Assembly (NCBI RefSeq): GCF_963676685.1
Contig: NC_092349.1
Span: 84,828,604-84,892,603 of the forward strand
Direction: 5' to 3'
Origin: Mytilus edulis
Taxonomy: Eukaryota; Mollusca; Bivalvia; Mytilida; Mytilidae
DNA: 64,000 nt
The notes under the pieces were generated by a model that made no database searches, was not told the origin of the DNA, and worked only from the letters and a program-made list of their open reading frames with translations. Positions 1 to 11,989 of this stretch are shown here, piece by piece. Position 1 is the stretch's first letter; each line of letters begins with the position of its first letter. The position numbers and the translations under genes are program-made.

Positions 1-482
1 TATGTCCCTATAGTCTTTATTGTTAGTCTTTTTGTGCTTTGTGTCGATCTTACTTATAAGTCCAGACTTTTAAACTAATTTTTACAGTTTCTTCTTATGT
101 TGCATTGTTTCTCTACTGTCCCAGGGAATAAAGTAGTAAAGTTGAGTATGCTTGAAAACATATTTAATGCCGACACATACTGCATGTACCTGTCACAAGG
201 CATGAGCTTGTTATAAGTAATACAGTGCTTCTTGTTGGTTGCTGTCTATCATATTTATTTTCTCGTTTAATGTGTTTTTATATTTGGTCATGGTTGGCCC
301 TTTGTATAGATTTCTATACAATTTGGGTTTTGCTCATTATTGTGTGTCGTACGAAGACCTTCAGTTTCTTATACATCTACGTCATTTGGTCTTTAATGTA
401 TGGTTTGTCTTATTGTCAATCATACCACATTCTTGTTTATAAATCAATCTTTCAGAAAAACGAAATTGAGTCTATAAAATTG

Positions 483-615
483 AGAATGGAAATGGAGAAT
501 GTGTCAAAGAGACAACAACCCGACCATAGAGCAGACAACAGCCGAAGGCCATTAGGGGTCTTCAATGCAGCGAGAAACTCCCGCAATTGGAGGAGTCCTT
601 CAGCTGGCCCCTTTA
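483..615 (+). repeat. Dispersed repeat (caaagagacaacaacccgac family)
   Basis: The segment contains the motif caaagagacaacaacccgac followed by gccgaaggcc and gtcttcaatgcagcgagaaa. Related text occurs in reverse orientation at 10,540-10,640 (ggtcgggttgttgtctattt) and 27,490-27,560 (gagtcgggttgttgtgtctt). It is probably a SINE or MITE-type sequence; I cannot assign a named family. Confidence 0.55.
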
Positions 616-2939
616 ACCATATCTATACCATATTCTAAATGAAAATTCTTTCGTTTTAGTTATGTTGTTGGTTTTACAACTTTTGATTTAAAATTTTGTA
701 TACCACACATGATCACACATCATGTAGTTATATCTCCTTTTTGGCAAGTATATGCTTTGCTTATGGTACGTTTCCATGTGGTTATTACATAAGTTAATTG
801 CTCTCCAATAGTATATGGTATAAGAGTGCTATGAATCACATTTTTTTTTAAAAGAAAGTTCGAAAGATCTGTTCGAGTACATACAATTTAAGTCTATTTC
901 CTCTTGCTGATAAAGTTTCTTTTCTAATATCATACTTATGACAGAAAGCAACACATCAAATTGAAACTTTTTATGAAGATGGACTGACATCCACAAGGGT
1001 AACGTCATCCTTTGACCCCCTTATCAAAATTTATATAACTTAAATATTTTTTTTATCAAAAAGGGACCACTGTAATATTATGCAGATGGTAAATTTGAGA
1101 ATGAAATGGTTAATAATAAATACCATTTCCTTCTGTAACCTTATAATACTTTAATTTCAACATTGTAATCTACAAATGTAGTTCACCACAACTGATATAT
1201 TTTCAGGGTGATTTAGATGCAAACATACTCTGATAAATTTTAAATTGTGGCTGTTGGTAAAACACTGAAAGTAAAAATCCTTGTACTTGTATTCATTTTA
1301 AACAATGAAATTTTGTTTGAAATCTGACTTTTTTCGCTTTTTTTTTTTTTTATTGAAAACGGTGTTTAGCCTAGTTTTTGTATAATGATGTTTTTGCATT
1401 TATTTTACATATGTGTAAGATAGACATATTATTCTCTATATTCAACTTACCTTTCTACTTAATTTGTTAACAACCTTTGCAAATGTTTGTTAAAATATAT
1501 CTTAAATTCAACAACAAGAGAGAACACTCTTTCAGCATGAGGTTAATGTCCTCAGCTGTTTTCCCCATATTCCCTCGTGTCTATGTGCAATGTAGTAAAA
1601 TCTCAATGACGAATGTAGAGGGACCAACAGAGTCAACATAAATAACATTCATTGGCAATCAAACCACATCCTCTTTTTTATAAGAAAATACAAAATATCA
1701 AAATATGCATTTATTACACAATATCGAATACATTTTTAGAAACAACTAATGCACACACAAACATTCTAAGGGCACAACCATCTAACTCCAAGCCGGGGAT
1801 GGTCTATCATGGCTTTTCACAATCAGAATTTGTTTAGAGAAAAGTGCGAACTTTTTTTTCAACGCTTTCAATCAAATACTTGTTTTCTTCAAAATTTAAC
1901 ACTATTAGGTATTGGGGAAAATCAGGATTGAGAATATTTTTTTGTAATCTGCTTGCCCACAATATTATTTTTCGTCAAAAATAGGATCAGAATATTTTTA
2001 AGAACGAAACATAATCCCCTTTTGAAGTTAAATGGTCGTTCCCTAATTCACTGACTCACAATAGGCTTTCAATTGTTCCCTAATTCACTGACTCACAATT
2101 GGCTTTCAATTTGCTTACAATATAAAAATTATATATACTGTTAATAAACATACTAAAGAGTTGCTTTAGTTTTGACAAGAAATTGACTTCAAATTTTGAT
2201 TGTCACAGTTATGGTAATTACCTGAATGAACTAAATGCCATGATAAAAACTTAATATGCTATTTAATAAGGCCATCCATAACTCATTCATAGTTCTTCGG
2301 ATTTAAAAAGTTTGCTCGCTTCAAAATTTTAGAAATTTCAGAAATCAATTTACCGTGTCATTAACAGATAATTCGGGATTATCGGCCCCTTTTATAGAGA
2401 TCAACAATTTCATATATCGTATTCCTCAATATCAAGGAATACAAACAAAGGATGGTCGACTCAGAGTAAGACAAGTGTGTACGGGTAGTGTGACATATCG
2501 TTCTGTGTAAAAAGACCACCCTCCATCAATTAAATATCGCAATGACTGACTCATGACTTGTTACTTGCGTATTCTAAATATGAACGTACTGTAGCCATTT
2601 TAGAACCTATTATAGTCTATTCTTCATAGATCTTCATAAACACGCCTGTTCGCGATCGGTTGTGTGGAATGTAAAAATAAGCTGCCACACCCAAATGAAA
2701 TGAGCTGGGAAGAACATCGACTTTTTAGAATAAAACTATGGATTGAATGAAAATGATTGAATAAAATGAGTATATTTAATACAAAAATTCTTAGTATACT
2801 ATTAATATTTACTGAAAACGTTTCCCGTACAAAGAATAAAAACTGACATGCATTATTAAATCTACATTTTTGTTCATTTTATAAATCACATAGGACGGAA
2901 CAAATTCATAAAATATTATTTTCTTATAAAAACCCGTAT

Positions 2940-2945
2940 TTTATT
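2940..2945 (-). terminator. Candidate poly(A) signal for the VKOR gene
   Basis: Plus-strand TTTATT reads AATAAA on the minus strand, about 360 bp downstream of the VKOR stop codon. It is the nearest canonical hexamer I noticed in that direction. Such hexamers are common in AT-rich DNA, so this is only a candidate. Confidence 0.3.
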
Positions 2946-3305
2946 GTAATCCAAAAGAAAATTACATAAAGTTTTTATAAACATTATGTTGGATCCTGTT
3001 AGGCCTACATGATTTTGATTAGATCATTTAGATGTGAAAAATATATATGGTACTATAATGAAAACAATGATGCTATATTATCTTAATACTATACTACATG
3101 TCAACATTATCCTTTGTTTTTTAGCCATTTGAGTCGTATATATGATATAATACTTTGGTTAGTTTACTAAGCTAAGCCTCCTATATTCGTTTCTACAAAT
3201 AGTTGAAAATAACCTTACAGTTTTTGTGTGATAATCTCAAACTATAAGACACTTTGGCATTTGAAGCAACGAGACACCTTGAATCGAGTATTTTGTTCTT
3301 TTCTA

Positions 3306-6300
3306 TCACTTTTGCTTTTTACTTTTGGCAATATTGACAATATTTACAATCTTATAATATCTTTGATAACAGCAGTATAAAATGACAGCATTGACTATAT
3401 AAGTAGAAACACACACCACACACACATCATCTAGTATATATACTAGTATATACGCCAGGTAGGCGGAGCCAAAGTTCGCCACAATACTTGTTCCTAAAGC
3501 AAAGCTTGCTAGACTGCCGGATACCGTCATTGCTGGAATAAACAAAATACAAGTATTTTATGGGCAACCTATCCTGTAGTCAAAACAGGTTCTTAAATCG
3601 TACATTTTAATTAGTATTGTGTTCAACTAATTCGTATCGTACGGTATGTACTAGTTTTGCACATGGTAAGTAATACATCTATTGTGAATTATACCATTTG
3701 TATGCAACAGATGCGATATTCGATGGCCTGTGTTTCCTATCATGATTTCCTTGATAGAGGGTTGCTGCTCACAAGGAAGCTATATAATCAAAAGTTCCAA
3801 ATGATGAAGACGAAATCATCACTTCGTAAATTTTACGGACGCCATCACGAGTAATCCCTTTTCACGAATGCGACTATCCGAATTAATCTATTTACCGGGT
3901 TTGTAATAATTAACATGAGCAATACGACGGGTGTCACATGTGGAGAAGGATCTGCTTAGGCAGCAACCATTTGATTTTCGGGGGGGGGGGGGGGGGGGGG
4001 GGGGGCTGCTGAGGGTGAAACAAACAAATTTTTTTTCTCAGAATCAAAAACAAATTATTTTTTTCTCCAAAAACTGGAAACAAACTTTTTTTTCCAAAAA
4101 AAACCATAGCACCCTCCCCCCCCAGAAAATCAAATGGTTGCTGCCTTACCCTTCCGGAGCACAAGAGATCACCCCAAGTTTTTGGTGGTGTTCGTGTTGC
4201 TTAGTCCTTTTTCTATGTTGTGTCTTGTGTACTTTTATGTGTCTGTTTGTCCTTTATCGTTTTCAGTCATGGCAATGTCGGTTTATTTTCGATCTATGAG
4301 TTTGACTGTCCCTCTGGTATCTTTCGCGCCTCTTTTATCAAAAAGAGCGTTAAAGCAAAATAAACAATAAAGTAGAGCAAAATCAGGGCAAGGAATCAGA
4401 GCATCTACATGAGGGAAACATATTCCTTAATTAAAAATAATTTCCAAAATTGTGTAACAGCAAACTTTAACAACATAAAATCCGTATTTTTATGCCAGTA
4501 CCGAAGTACTGGTTACTGGGCTTGCGATACCCTCGAGAACTATCTGTCCATCAAGTATGGTAAACAAAATATCATTGAAAACAAAATATCATTGCGCAAA
4601 TCGAAAATATTATCAATTAAAGACATACCACATATAATTTGAAGGATGTAGAACATCATACCAAAAATACTATTTGGCTGATTTAATACACTTGTTTTTC
4701 CGACGATGTACTCCAATAATCCAAAACCTTTTCCGTACCTGAAGATAATAAACAAACATTCAATTCTCAACATTTTACCGCACATCTTGATAATTAAAAT
4801 AATGGTGTAAACACTATTTTTAATTCATTCATATCTTTATATTTTATAGTTGAATAAAATCAACTGACCATGTTCTCGTACTGCATGGATGTACATTTAA
4901 AATGCGTTCGAAGTTTATATACAGTCGTCCATCGTCATCATCATTTTAAAACAACCAAGATACATAACATTTCGTGAATGTGTGACAAAGTTTCATCTGT
5001 AAATAAACTTAAACCACAGACTTAGCCTAAATTTGACGAAACGGTGACATCAACTAAGTCGACAGGGTGTTGGATGTCTCGACTTCGTGGCTTGTCGCAA
5101 GAGACAGAAAAAGGAGAAAGTCGGATATGTCTTTCACATGCATCCATACAACACTCCTGGCACGTGTACTGATTTCAAGTCATTGGCTAACGTGTCATCT
5201 TTACATTGGCTGCCTCTGTTCATTATATGAATAATTGTATCTACTCTAGCCAAGTAGAATATTTTAATTTATCCGTATAGATATGCATTTACTTGTCATT
5301 TCCAGCTGTATATTCAGCATTAATGTACAGGGACGGGAATAAACCAGGGGCGGATCCAGCCATTTTAAAAAGGGGGGGGGGGGTCCTAACCCAGGACAAA
5401 AATGGGGGGGGGGGGGTCCAATTACATGTCCCACTTCAAATGCATTGATCGTCCAAAAAAAGGGGGGATTCCAACCCCCGGAACCCCCCCCCCCCCTCCT
5501 CTGGATCCGCGCCTGTAAACGCAAGGCGAATTCAAAATACCGGTAAAGTTTTATCTAATTTCAAATTTATTTCTGGATATTTTTAAGAAATAAAACTATG
5601 AGACATGAACTCAGAAACAAAATATCGAATGTAGTAGTCATATCAAACAAGTATCATGATTGCATCACAAATCAGTTTTTAAATGACTCCTGATTAAACG
5701 AAAAGTCAAAGCAGTGTCTGCATAAAGTTTTGTGCCAATGATTTCGGAAATTATAATATAAACCTAGGTAATTGACACTTAGTTCTAGATCAGCAGACAA
5801 AAGGAAATCGGTGGTCTCGTAGTTGTCAGTTCGAACACTGGCCGAGTCAAACCAAATACTGTACAGTTTGTTTTGCTGGTACTCCAAAATTAAGGATTAA
5901 GAGCAAAGACTGGTCGTCTCTGAGTCAGAATAATGTGTCCGGGTAGGGTGACGTGTCTTCTTGTGGACTGTTAACTAGCACGTTAAAAATCCAACACAGA
6001 ATGTCAGTCTAATACTAAGCAGTGTATATATTCATATCGCACTAGCATAGTATCATCCTCAATCTGAATTCAGTTTGCCAAGTAGACGTTAAATAGCCAA
6101 CCACCCATCTATCCACCCACAGAAGAATCCTTCTTAGAGAACAACTGTCTGTTTACAGAAATATAACAGACACATCTGATTAGGCCAAACAAAATAATAC
6201 GTGTTTCTGCTAAACCTACCCTAGTTTTTAGTGCCTAACCTAACACTTTTTATTCCATTTTGGAACAAGCGCTGATAAAGACAGTCTGATTCCCTTGTAG

Positions 6301-7443
6301 TAACCAGCTAAAAAATGTTTGTTAAATAAAATGACATTGCCTACCTACCTACCCTATATATTTTTTCTGCACATTAGCGGAAACAGATATTTAAGTGACA
6401 TTCATAATCAAAAATATTTATTTTTTTATAGTAACAAAATCCATAAAAATATGATGTTCAAGCTAGTGAACATGTGGATACTTCCTTTTTAAACACCTAA
6501 CTTCGTCCTCAAGCTTTTCCTGATGTTCAATTTAATGCTTCCTATCGTAAAATCAATCCTGTACATATTTGAATTTTGTGAAAAAAATAATTACCAGGTA
6601 TATTTCCATACACTATACAGTTGTATAGATACTTATTATTATTGTAAGACATTTTTTTCAAAATTATTTTAATAAAGTTACTAATTGTCAGAGAAGACAA
6701 ACAATAAAGTCTAAAGAAATATAAAATGTTTGTTACTAGAAAAAAAATGATAATGATAATTGTAAATATTTGAAAAATAAACTAAAAGGTGATTTTTGCC
6801 ATTGTGTCACGATATTTACCATAACAATGGAACTTTAAAAGTAATGAACCGGCTCTTATTTGTACATTTCAATAGTACACGTATGAAACCCTCACAACTT
6901 TGTGAAAGGAAACGACAAATGATCATATAACAAATTCGATAATTCTTTTATCATTTCACTGAAGTGTATTTGACCATTGTTTCCCTGCAATAAATAACCT
7001 TTGAAAATGATATACTCGTGTTAACCGTTCATTGGTGAATTTATGGTATTCTGAATTTATAGTTATTCCCCTTCATTATAGCCAAGAATTTAAAAAGACG
7101 TTCTTTTACCGGGAAACGACTTTAAAATTATGCCAAACAAGGAAATACATAGTTTGAAACTAGTATTGAAAAATAGAAAGAAAAATATATTATATACTTT
7201 GTAATCTATTCAATATTTGTAAAACTTATAAACGCTGACGTGTACTTACTTTGATGTGAACACTTTAGAACAGCTCATTTTAGGATTTATGTCACACCAT
7301 GCTTTAAAACTGGAGTCTCCCTCTGCGTGGATTTCAACATAAAGTGCGTACACGGACAATAGCATTCCAACTGTGCAGAATATAAGCAAGACATTGCCAA
7401 ATAAACGTGCAGATTTACGCAGCTGAATTGCTTCGTTTGCCAT
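3306..7443 (-). CDS. VKORC1: Vitamin K epoxide reductase (VKORC1 type), 3 exons
   Basis: The coding exons are complement(7250..7443), (4629..4738) and (3306..3532). All splice sites are GT-AG and the joined frame is open for 176 residues plus stop. This is an integral ER-membrane thiol oxidoreductase that reduces vitamin K epoxide for gamma-glutamyl carboxylation. What is seen: a hydrophobic N-terminal helix (about 14-36), loop cysteines C50 and C58 with the context SCSKVF, the conserved NSIFG segment in exon 2, and the redox motif CVVC at 139-142 followed by TY. Relative to human VKORC1 (C43/C51/C132/C135) every catalytic cysteine is shifted by exactly +7, so spacing is preserved. The family is usually about 160-180 residues, so this is full length. 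Start: the first ATG of exon 1, just before a basic stretch and the first helix. Intron 2 holds repeats and a MITE. VKORC1 and VKORC1L1 cannot be told apart here. Confidence 0.93.
3690..4345 (+). mobile_element. 3' end of a reverse-transcriptase-type retroelement, interrupted by a MITE
   Basis: Residual coding text ([16 protein letters not shown], then LLTRKLYNQ and RKFYGRHHE) matches the better copy at 18,165-18,410. It is followed by a conserved non-coding tail (ggatctgctta, then cccttccggagcac, then atgagtttgactgtccctc). The tail recurs at 18,480-18,715, 40,795-41,040 and 53,805-54,035. The coding part resembles the C-terminus of an RT-containing ORF common in bivalves; I assign it from memory. 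A 187-bp inverted-repeat element splits the tail at 3959-4145. It lies in the last intron of the VKOR gene. Confidence 0.6.
3959..4145. mobile_element. MITE-like element with ~20-bp terminal inverted repeats, nested insertion
   Basis: The left end ggcagcaaccatttgatttt is the reverse complement of the right end aaaatcaaatggttgctgcc. The element is flanked on both sides by TTA (3956-3958 and 4146-4148), consistent with a 3-bp target duplication. The uninterrupted site is seen in the sister repeat at 53,825-53,845 (ggatctgcttacccttccgg). The interior has a run of about 26 G residues, facing a C-run near the other end. Confidence 0.8.
4470..4565 (+). repeat. Partial copy of the retrozyme-associated segment
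   Basis: The string ccgaagtactggttactggg followed by gataccctcg resembles ccgaagtgctgactactggg and gataccctcgggg of the 355-bp retrozyme unit at 34,590-34,665. No hammerhead core is present here. It lies just 3' of VKOR exon 2 in transcript sense, within intron 2. Confidence 0.5.
5344..5517. mobile_element. MITE-like element, ends CAGGGGCGGATCCAG
   Basis: The left end ccaggggcggatccagcc and the right end ctggatccgcgcctg form terminal inverted repeats. The interior holds several G-runs (5371-5382, 5405-5416) and a C-run (5487-5496). Similar ends are at 30,500-30,640, and a fragment (gcgaatccagaacttttcat) is near 36,477. It lies in intron 1 of the VKOR gene. Confidence 0.7.
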
Positions 7444-7736
7444 TGTTTATATTGACGCTTATGTCAATAAAAACATTATTTTTATATTCAAACAAAATTT
7501 ACATATTATAGCTATATTTATAAATATGAATTAAATTATTTTAATCTGAACTTTAAAAAAACCTAAAGATAGCTTTTTAGGTTGAATAATGCTTTTTATC
7601 TGGCTTATTTGCAATGATTAAAATCGATCTACACAAAGGTCATTAAATATCACGTGTAACGTCCTACATTTTGACTTTTTTGTCGACCACACAAATAGTC
7701 TAAACATTTCCTTCGTTGTCAGAGGCTGTGTTAAGC
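7444..7736. promoter_or_regulatory. Shared upstream region of the divergent VKOR / GST-theta pair
   Basis: Only 293 bp separate the two start codons, so the 5' leaders and core promoters of both genes must lie here unless further 5' non-coding exons exist. I see no clear TATA box at a convincing distance for either gene and no CpG-rich block. The sequence is AT-rich. The co-regulation implied by head-to-head layout is inference. Confidence 0.5.
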
Positions 7737-10700
7737 ATGGTTTTAAGATATTTCTACGATTTGATGTCTCAGCCATCGAGAGCAGTGTACATTTTTCTGA
7801 AAATTAACAAAATTCCATTCGAACCTAAAGCAGTTGCTCTAAGAAAAGGTATGTATGGCATATTTGATCATATTTGTGTTAAGTTTTATGTTGGTACCGT
7901 ATTTATTCCATGATTTATGTCGAACGGGTAACTTTATCAAGGACTCCCACGTCTTTTGCTGGACGGCTCAGTCACGCAAGATCAGTTGGTACCGCCATGG
8001 GTATTACATCTATGGTACCGTATACATATATTCAATAATTTATGTCGAACGGGTAACTTATGATCAAGGACTCCTCATTTCATTTGCTTTGAATTATCAC
8101 ACGTCTTTTGCTGGACGTCTCAGTCACGCGAGATCAGTTGAAAGGCATGGAAAAATCATATTATTTTAAAAAAAGAAATATGATAGTGCAGGGATAACTA
8201 TGATGAACTTTGACGTGGTTGTCATTATATAGATGTGTGTCTTTTTTAAACTGATGCATGCATTTTACTAAATTTTAAATAAATTTTTGCATTTTTCTAT
8301 GATCTTGCCAACAGAGACGTGTTGTTTTAAATGTCTTGAGGTATAGAGCTGTTGCCAGTTGTACTTCATGGCTTGTTAGTAGTATAATAATAGTCACAAA
8401 TTGTATACCAGCGTTTTAAATGAAAGACTGAAATATGTGTGAATATTGATAAAACTTGAAATTAGGTAAACATTTGTAAGTGGTCTAGATGATGAAATAG
8501 ACAGATTTTTTCTTATAAATAGTTTTTGGATTCATGCAATGCGCCCTTTTACTGGGTAGCAACATAGAAAAAGTATCAGCGATTCATGATCATACCAAAG
8601 TCAAACATGTCACATGATAACGTAATTTTATATTGATGTTTCTTTTTGTACAAACTGATAAAAGATTTTCAATGTATAGGTTTTAACAGGAAAGTTCATA
8701 ATGTACATTTTAATTTACTCGGGATTTTAACGCCAACATATTAAATCCGCCATATTTTTTTTTATAGGAGAGCATTATTCGGACGAATACAAGAAAGTTA
8801 ATCCTTTCAGCTTAGTGCCTGTTCTCGATGATAATGGATTTATTTTAACAGAAAGGTAAACATTGTGATCAATAGACCAAATCAAGGGTCAAATGTTATC
8901 TAGAGGTTCTCATACGGTTTTCAAAAATCTTTTTTTTTTGTGTGTTTTTTATTTTATGCCCCACCTACGATAGTAGAGTGGCATTATATTTTCTGGTCTG
9001 TGGGTCTGTTCGCTCGTTCGTTCGTTCGTTCGTCTGTTTGTTCGTTCGTCCGTCCGTTCGTTTGTCTGTTCGTCCGTCCGTTTGTCCCGCTTCAGGTTAA
9101 AGTTTTTGTCAAGGAAGGTTTTGATGAAGTTGAAGTCCAATCAACTTGAAATTTAGCACACATGTTCCTTATGCTGTGATCTTTCGATATTTTAATGCCA
9201 AATCAGTGATTTCTGCCATTTTCACGGTCCATTGAACATAGAAAATGATAGTGCGTATGGGGCATCCGTGTACTATGAACACATTCTTTCGGTCTCTATA
9301 TATATTTTCACGATATTTAGTAGATTTTTTCCTTATGGAAATGGTTGACATACACTGATACGAACCACACAAAGTAAATTTTTTACTAATTATAGTTTTA
9401 TTTTACAGTATTTGTTACACTATAAATATCTATTTCAATGATGAACCACTAACATCAGAAGCTATCAAGAAAACAAGAAAGTATATAAGGTTAAGATTCT
9501 TGAAACTTTTTAATAATTTGATATAGGGTTACGGAGAAGTTGCCGATACAAAAATGAAACTGACAGTTATTCTACTTTTTCATACTGTTGAATAATGAAT
9601 TTTTCAGTGTTGCCATTTTGAAATATTTGGTTGCAAAGTATAACTTACCAGAGCACTGGTATCCTAGAACGAACTTACAAGCCCAAGCAAGAGTAGACGA
9701 ATATATGAACTGGCAACATTGGAATACCAGGCTGAAGTCAGCATATCTCTTCAGGAATCTGGTAATTTTCCTAATTGTTGGATACATATTTATCTAATTT
9801 GATGAATAGTAGTACTTTTTAATTGAGGTCACTATAAGGTTTTCAAGCAACAATCCACCTGTGTGTATACCATACGTCAACCCCCGAGTAATTACATGTT
9901 TTATTAAAGGCACTGCTTATATTGCAGTCGTCATATTTATCTGCCCAAAGATAATGTATGAATTCTAACATCGTTAGTAGTGGTCGATTACGGGAAGAAT
10001 TCAGTTGAGACACTATGATCATAGAATTTCCACCAATTTCCGTAACAAGACTACCAAGTGTAGCCACTTACGAGGTTTCATACTTGGAGAAAAAGTAGAA
10101 CAGTAAACTCCAAGGCAAATCAGGAAAAAATATTTCATACAACATGCAGTAGTATAATTATCTGTGTTATAGACAAAAAAAACAACGTAAAACATTCCGG
10201 AAACACCCAAAAATGCTGACAATTACCTATAGCAAGCGTCAAACACCAAATTGGTTTATACAGAAATTTTGCTCGCCTACACTCCTAATATCGACCTCTG
10301 TACTGCCGTGTAGATTTTATACAATCTACAGATATTAAAGGAAAACCTCAAAATTACAAACTGAATGCAATGAGTTCGCAAGAAGAGTTTACCTATAAGT
10401 AACCTGTCTCAAGTCAGGAGCCTCTTGCCTTTGTTGGTCTTATATATATTTTTTTTAATTTTAATTCATTTATATGTTTTTGAGTTTGATGTGACGTCCT
10501 ATTTCATTTAACTAGTACACATTTTGTTACGGGACTAGCTGAAGGCCTCCAATGTGAGATTTCTCGCTGAGTTGCTGACCCATTGGTGGTCTGCTCGTTG
10601 GTCGGGTTGTTGTCTATTTGACACATTCCCTATTTCCCCTCTCAATATGATATAAGTGTCACTTCCAGTGGTGCTGATATGATCAAATCGCCGTTTCAGA

Positions 10701-11098
10701 ATATTAGTAAACAATAAAACATATAAATGATGACTGGAACTTTATCTTTCCAGTTGATTGAACCAAAAGCTTTGAGCAGACCAGTTGATTGGGATAAAGT
10801 AGAACAGTTTAGAACAGAAGTAAAGAAAACTGTAAAATTCTTAGAAAATGTTTGGCTGAAAGATCAACCTTTCCTTTGCGGACAAGAAATTTCTGTAGCT
10901 GATATCCTGGGAATCTGTGAATTAATACAGCTGTACGCTGTCAATGAAGAATATTTGTATGAAGAGAATTCTGTGGTCAAAGCATGGATGGATCGAGTTA
11001 AGGAGAGGCTACAGCCTCACTTTGACGAAGCTCACAAACTGACATACAGGACACGTGACATGTACCCAATGATTAAAGAGCAACTAGCTAAACTGTAA
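7737..11098 (+). CDS. GSTT1: Glutathione S-transferase, theta class, 4 exons
   Basis: The coding exons are 7737..7848, 8768..8855, 9608..9761 and 10754..11098. GT-AG introns keep one open frame of 232 residues plus stop. The enzyme conjugates glutathione to electrophiles, normally in cytosol. The N-terminal thioredoxin-like domain reads YFYDLMSQPSRAVYIFLKIN; Ser11 falls where theta enzymes have their catalytic serine. Next come NPFSLVPVLDDNGF (cis-Pro loop), the glutathione-contacting residues ES-VAIL across the exon 2/3 junction, and YLVAKY. The all-helical C-terminal domain carries RVDEYMNWQH and later FLCGQEISVADILGICEL, the usual GST-C N-capping segment. Length matches theta GSTs (about 230-245). 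The ATG at 7737 is chosen because it aligns with family starts. Introns contain a TIR element with a (TTCG)n run and an imperfect direct duplication. Confidence 0.95.
7903..8152 (+). repeat. Imperfect direct duplication in GST intron 1
   Basis: The text ttatgtcgaacgggtaactt, then caaggactcc, then acgtcttttgctggacg, then gtctcagtcacgcgagatca occurs twice, near 7,912-8,000 and 8,038-8,152. The copies differ by substitutions and by an inserted stretch in the second. I see no coding potential. Confidence 0.7.
8955..9265. mobile_element. Short TIR-like element carrying a (TTCG/TCCG)n tract, GST intron 2
   Basis: The element starts atgccccacctacgatagt and ends gcgtatggggcat, giving a short inverted terminus (ATGCCCC/GGGGCAT). 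The tetranucleotide tract gttcgttcgttcgttcg and variants fills 9007-9090. The tract makes open frames on both strands; these are not genes. Confidence 0.6.
10380..10645 (-). repeat. Dispersed repeat fragments in GST intron 3
   Basis: The text acctgtctcaagtcaggagc at the start and ggtcgggttgttgtctattt further on match other repeat copies in the window (30,755-30,830; 27,500-27,560; 483-530 reversed). It reads as two adjoining repeat fragments with no coding content. Confidence 0.5.
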
Positions 11099-11112
11099 CT
11101 TTTGTACTTAGC

Positions 11113-11172
11113 ATTGTACGGCATGGCCTTTCATTCAGACTTATTGTACGGCATGGCCTTTCATTCAGACTT
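11113..11172 (+). repeat. 30-bp tandem duplication in the GST 3' UTR
   Basis: The unit attgtacggcatggccttt..., 30 bp long, is present twice without interruption, 15 bp after the GST stop codon. It looks like a recent duplication in the 3' UTR. Confidence 0.85.
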
Positions 11173-11210
11173 TTGTATACTAATATATATGGTGCATAAA
11201 GATTTTATTT

Positions 11211-11216
11211 AATAAA
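11211..11216 (+). terminator. Poly(A) signal of the GST-theta gene
   Basis: AATAAA lies 113 bp after the GST stop codon, following a T-rich stretch. The spacing is normal for an animal 3' end. Confidence 0.65.
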
Positions 11217-11633
11217 AGACTCGTATTATTGAATTGTTCTTTACAGTTTTTATGAGCATGTATTTTGTAAGTAATCGGTTAACAGATATTACTTACATGT
11301 AGTATCTAAATATTTTGATAACTCAAGCTGTATTTTATGCAGAGAAATACTATGACAGCCGCCTTCAATGATTACTTGTGAAAAAAGGCGAACAACAAAG
11401 TCATGGAAAACTATCATCTTCTGTCTAATTCAATGATATTATAGAACTCAGATGCAATAAAATCTAAGGCAATAATTTGAAAATATATTGTGTTACTCAT
11501 TTTCCATCGTTTTGTTTTCTGATAATAGACTATGTTTCATGCAGCTATAGTTACAATTATTAATATTGTTTAAACATGAATAACTCAATAACCTTTTCAA
11601 ACCTTAATTGAATGATATGAAACCTTTTCATGT

Positions 11634-11912
11634 TTAAGGTGGTACCCAACTCTTTCACTAAAATTAATTTGGCTCGTTTAATTTTCATAAAGTTTGGACA
11701 ATGTATTTACTTTGACCCTCTAACAAAAATATAAAAATTTCAAATTTTTTTACCAACCGTTTTGTCAGAAAAATTACACTGGTTATATAGCAGTTTGACA
11801 AACACCAATTTTGATCATTGAGAAGCTTAACATTCCCTTTACAACACAACGTAATTAAAACGTTTAGCTGACTTTACAGAGTTATATCCCTGTGTGTTAG
11901 GTACCACCTTAA
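11634..11912. mobile_element. MITE, ends TTAAGGTGGTACC
   Basis: The left end ttaaggtggtaccc and the right end ggtaccaccttaa are inverted repeats. A second copy in opposite orientation lies at 15,344-15,624. The copies share interior text, such as ggctcgtttaattttcataa against its reverse complement. It is non-coding. Confidence 0.8.
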
Positions 11913-11989
11913 GAAAGATGTAAAAAAAAACAGAAGATTAAACAGGTTAGAGGTTCCTGACTTGAGACATGCGCAAACATGCGGCTAGG

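Larger units (their letters stand above)
1..3305. other. Gene-free AT-rich flank
   Basis: I see no conserved coding exon here. Short open frames at 225-638 and 1652-1837 have no recognisable domain and the first overlaps a dispersed repeat. Two dispersed repeats are present, around 483-615 and 1885-2050; the second resembles sequence at 39,560-39,725. A roughly 38-bp direct duplication (ttccctaattcactgactc) lies at about 2038-2112. Confidence 0.5.

Noticed and set aside
3931-4299. Poly-Gly / poly-Pro open frames
   Set aside because: Produced by the G-run of the MITE at 3959-4145.
8940-9149. Open frames of repeated Val-Arg-Ser/Phe-Val-Arg and, opposite, Arg-Thr-Asn-Glu
   Set aside because: Caused by the (TTCG/TCCG)n tract inside a TIR element in a GST intron.
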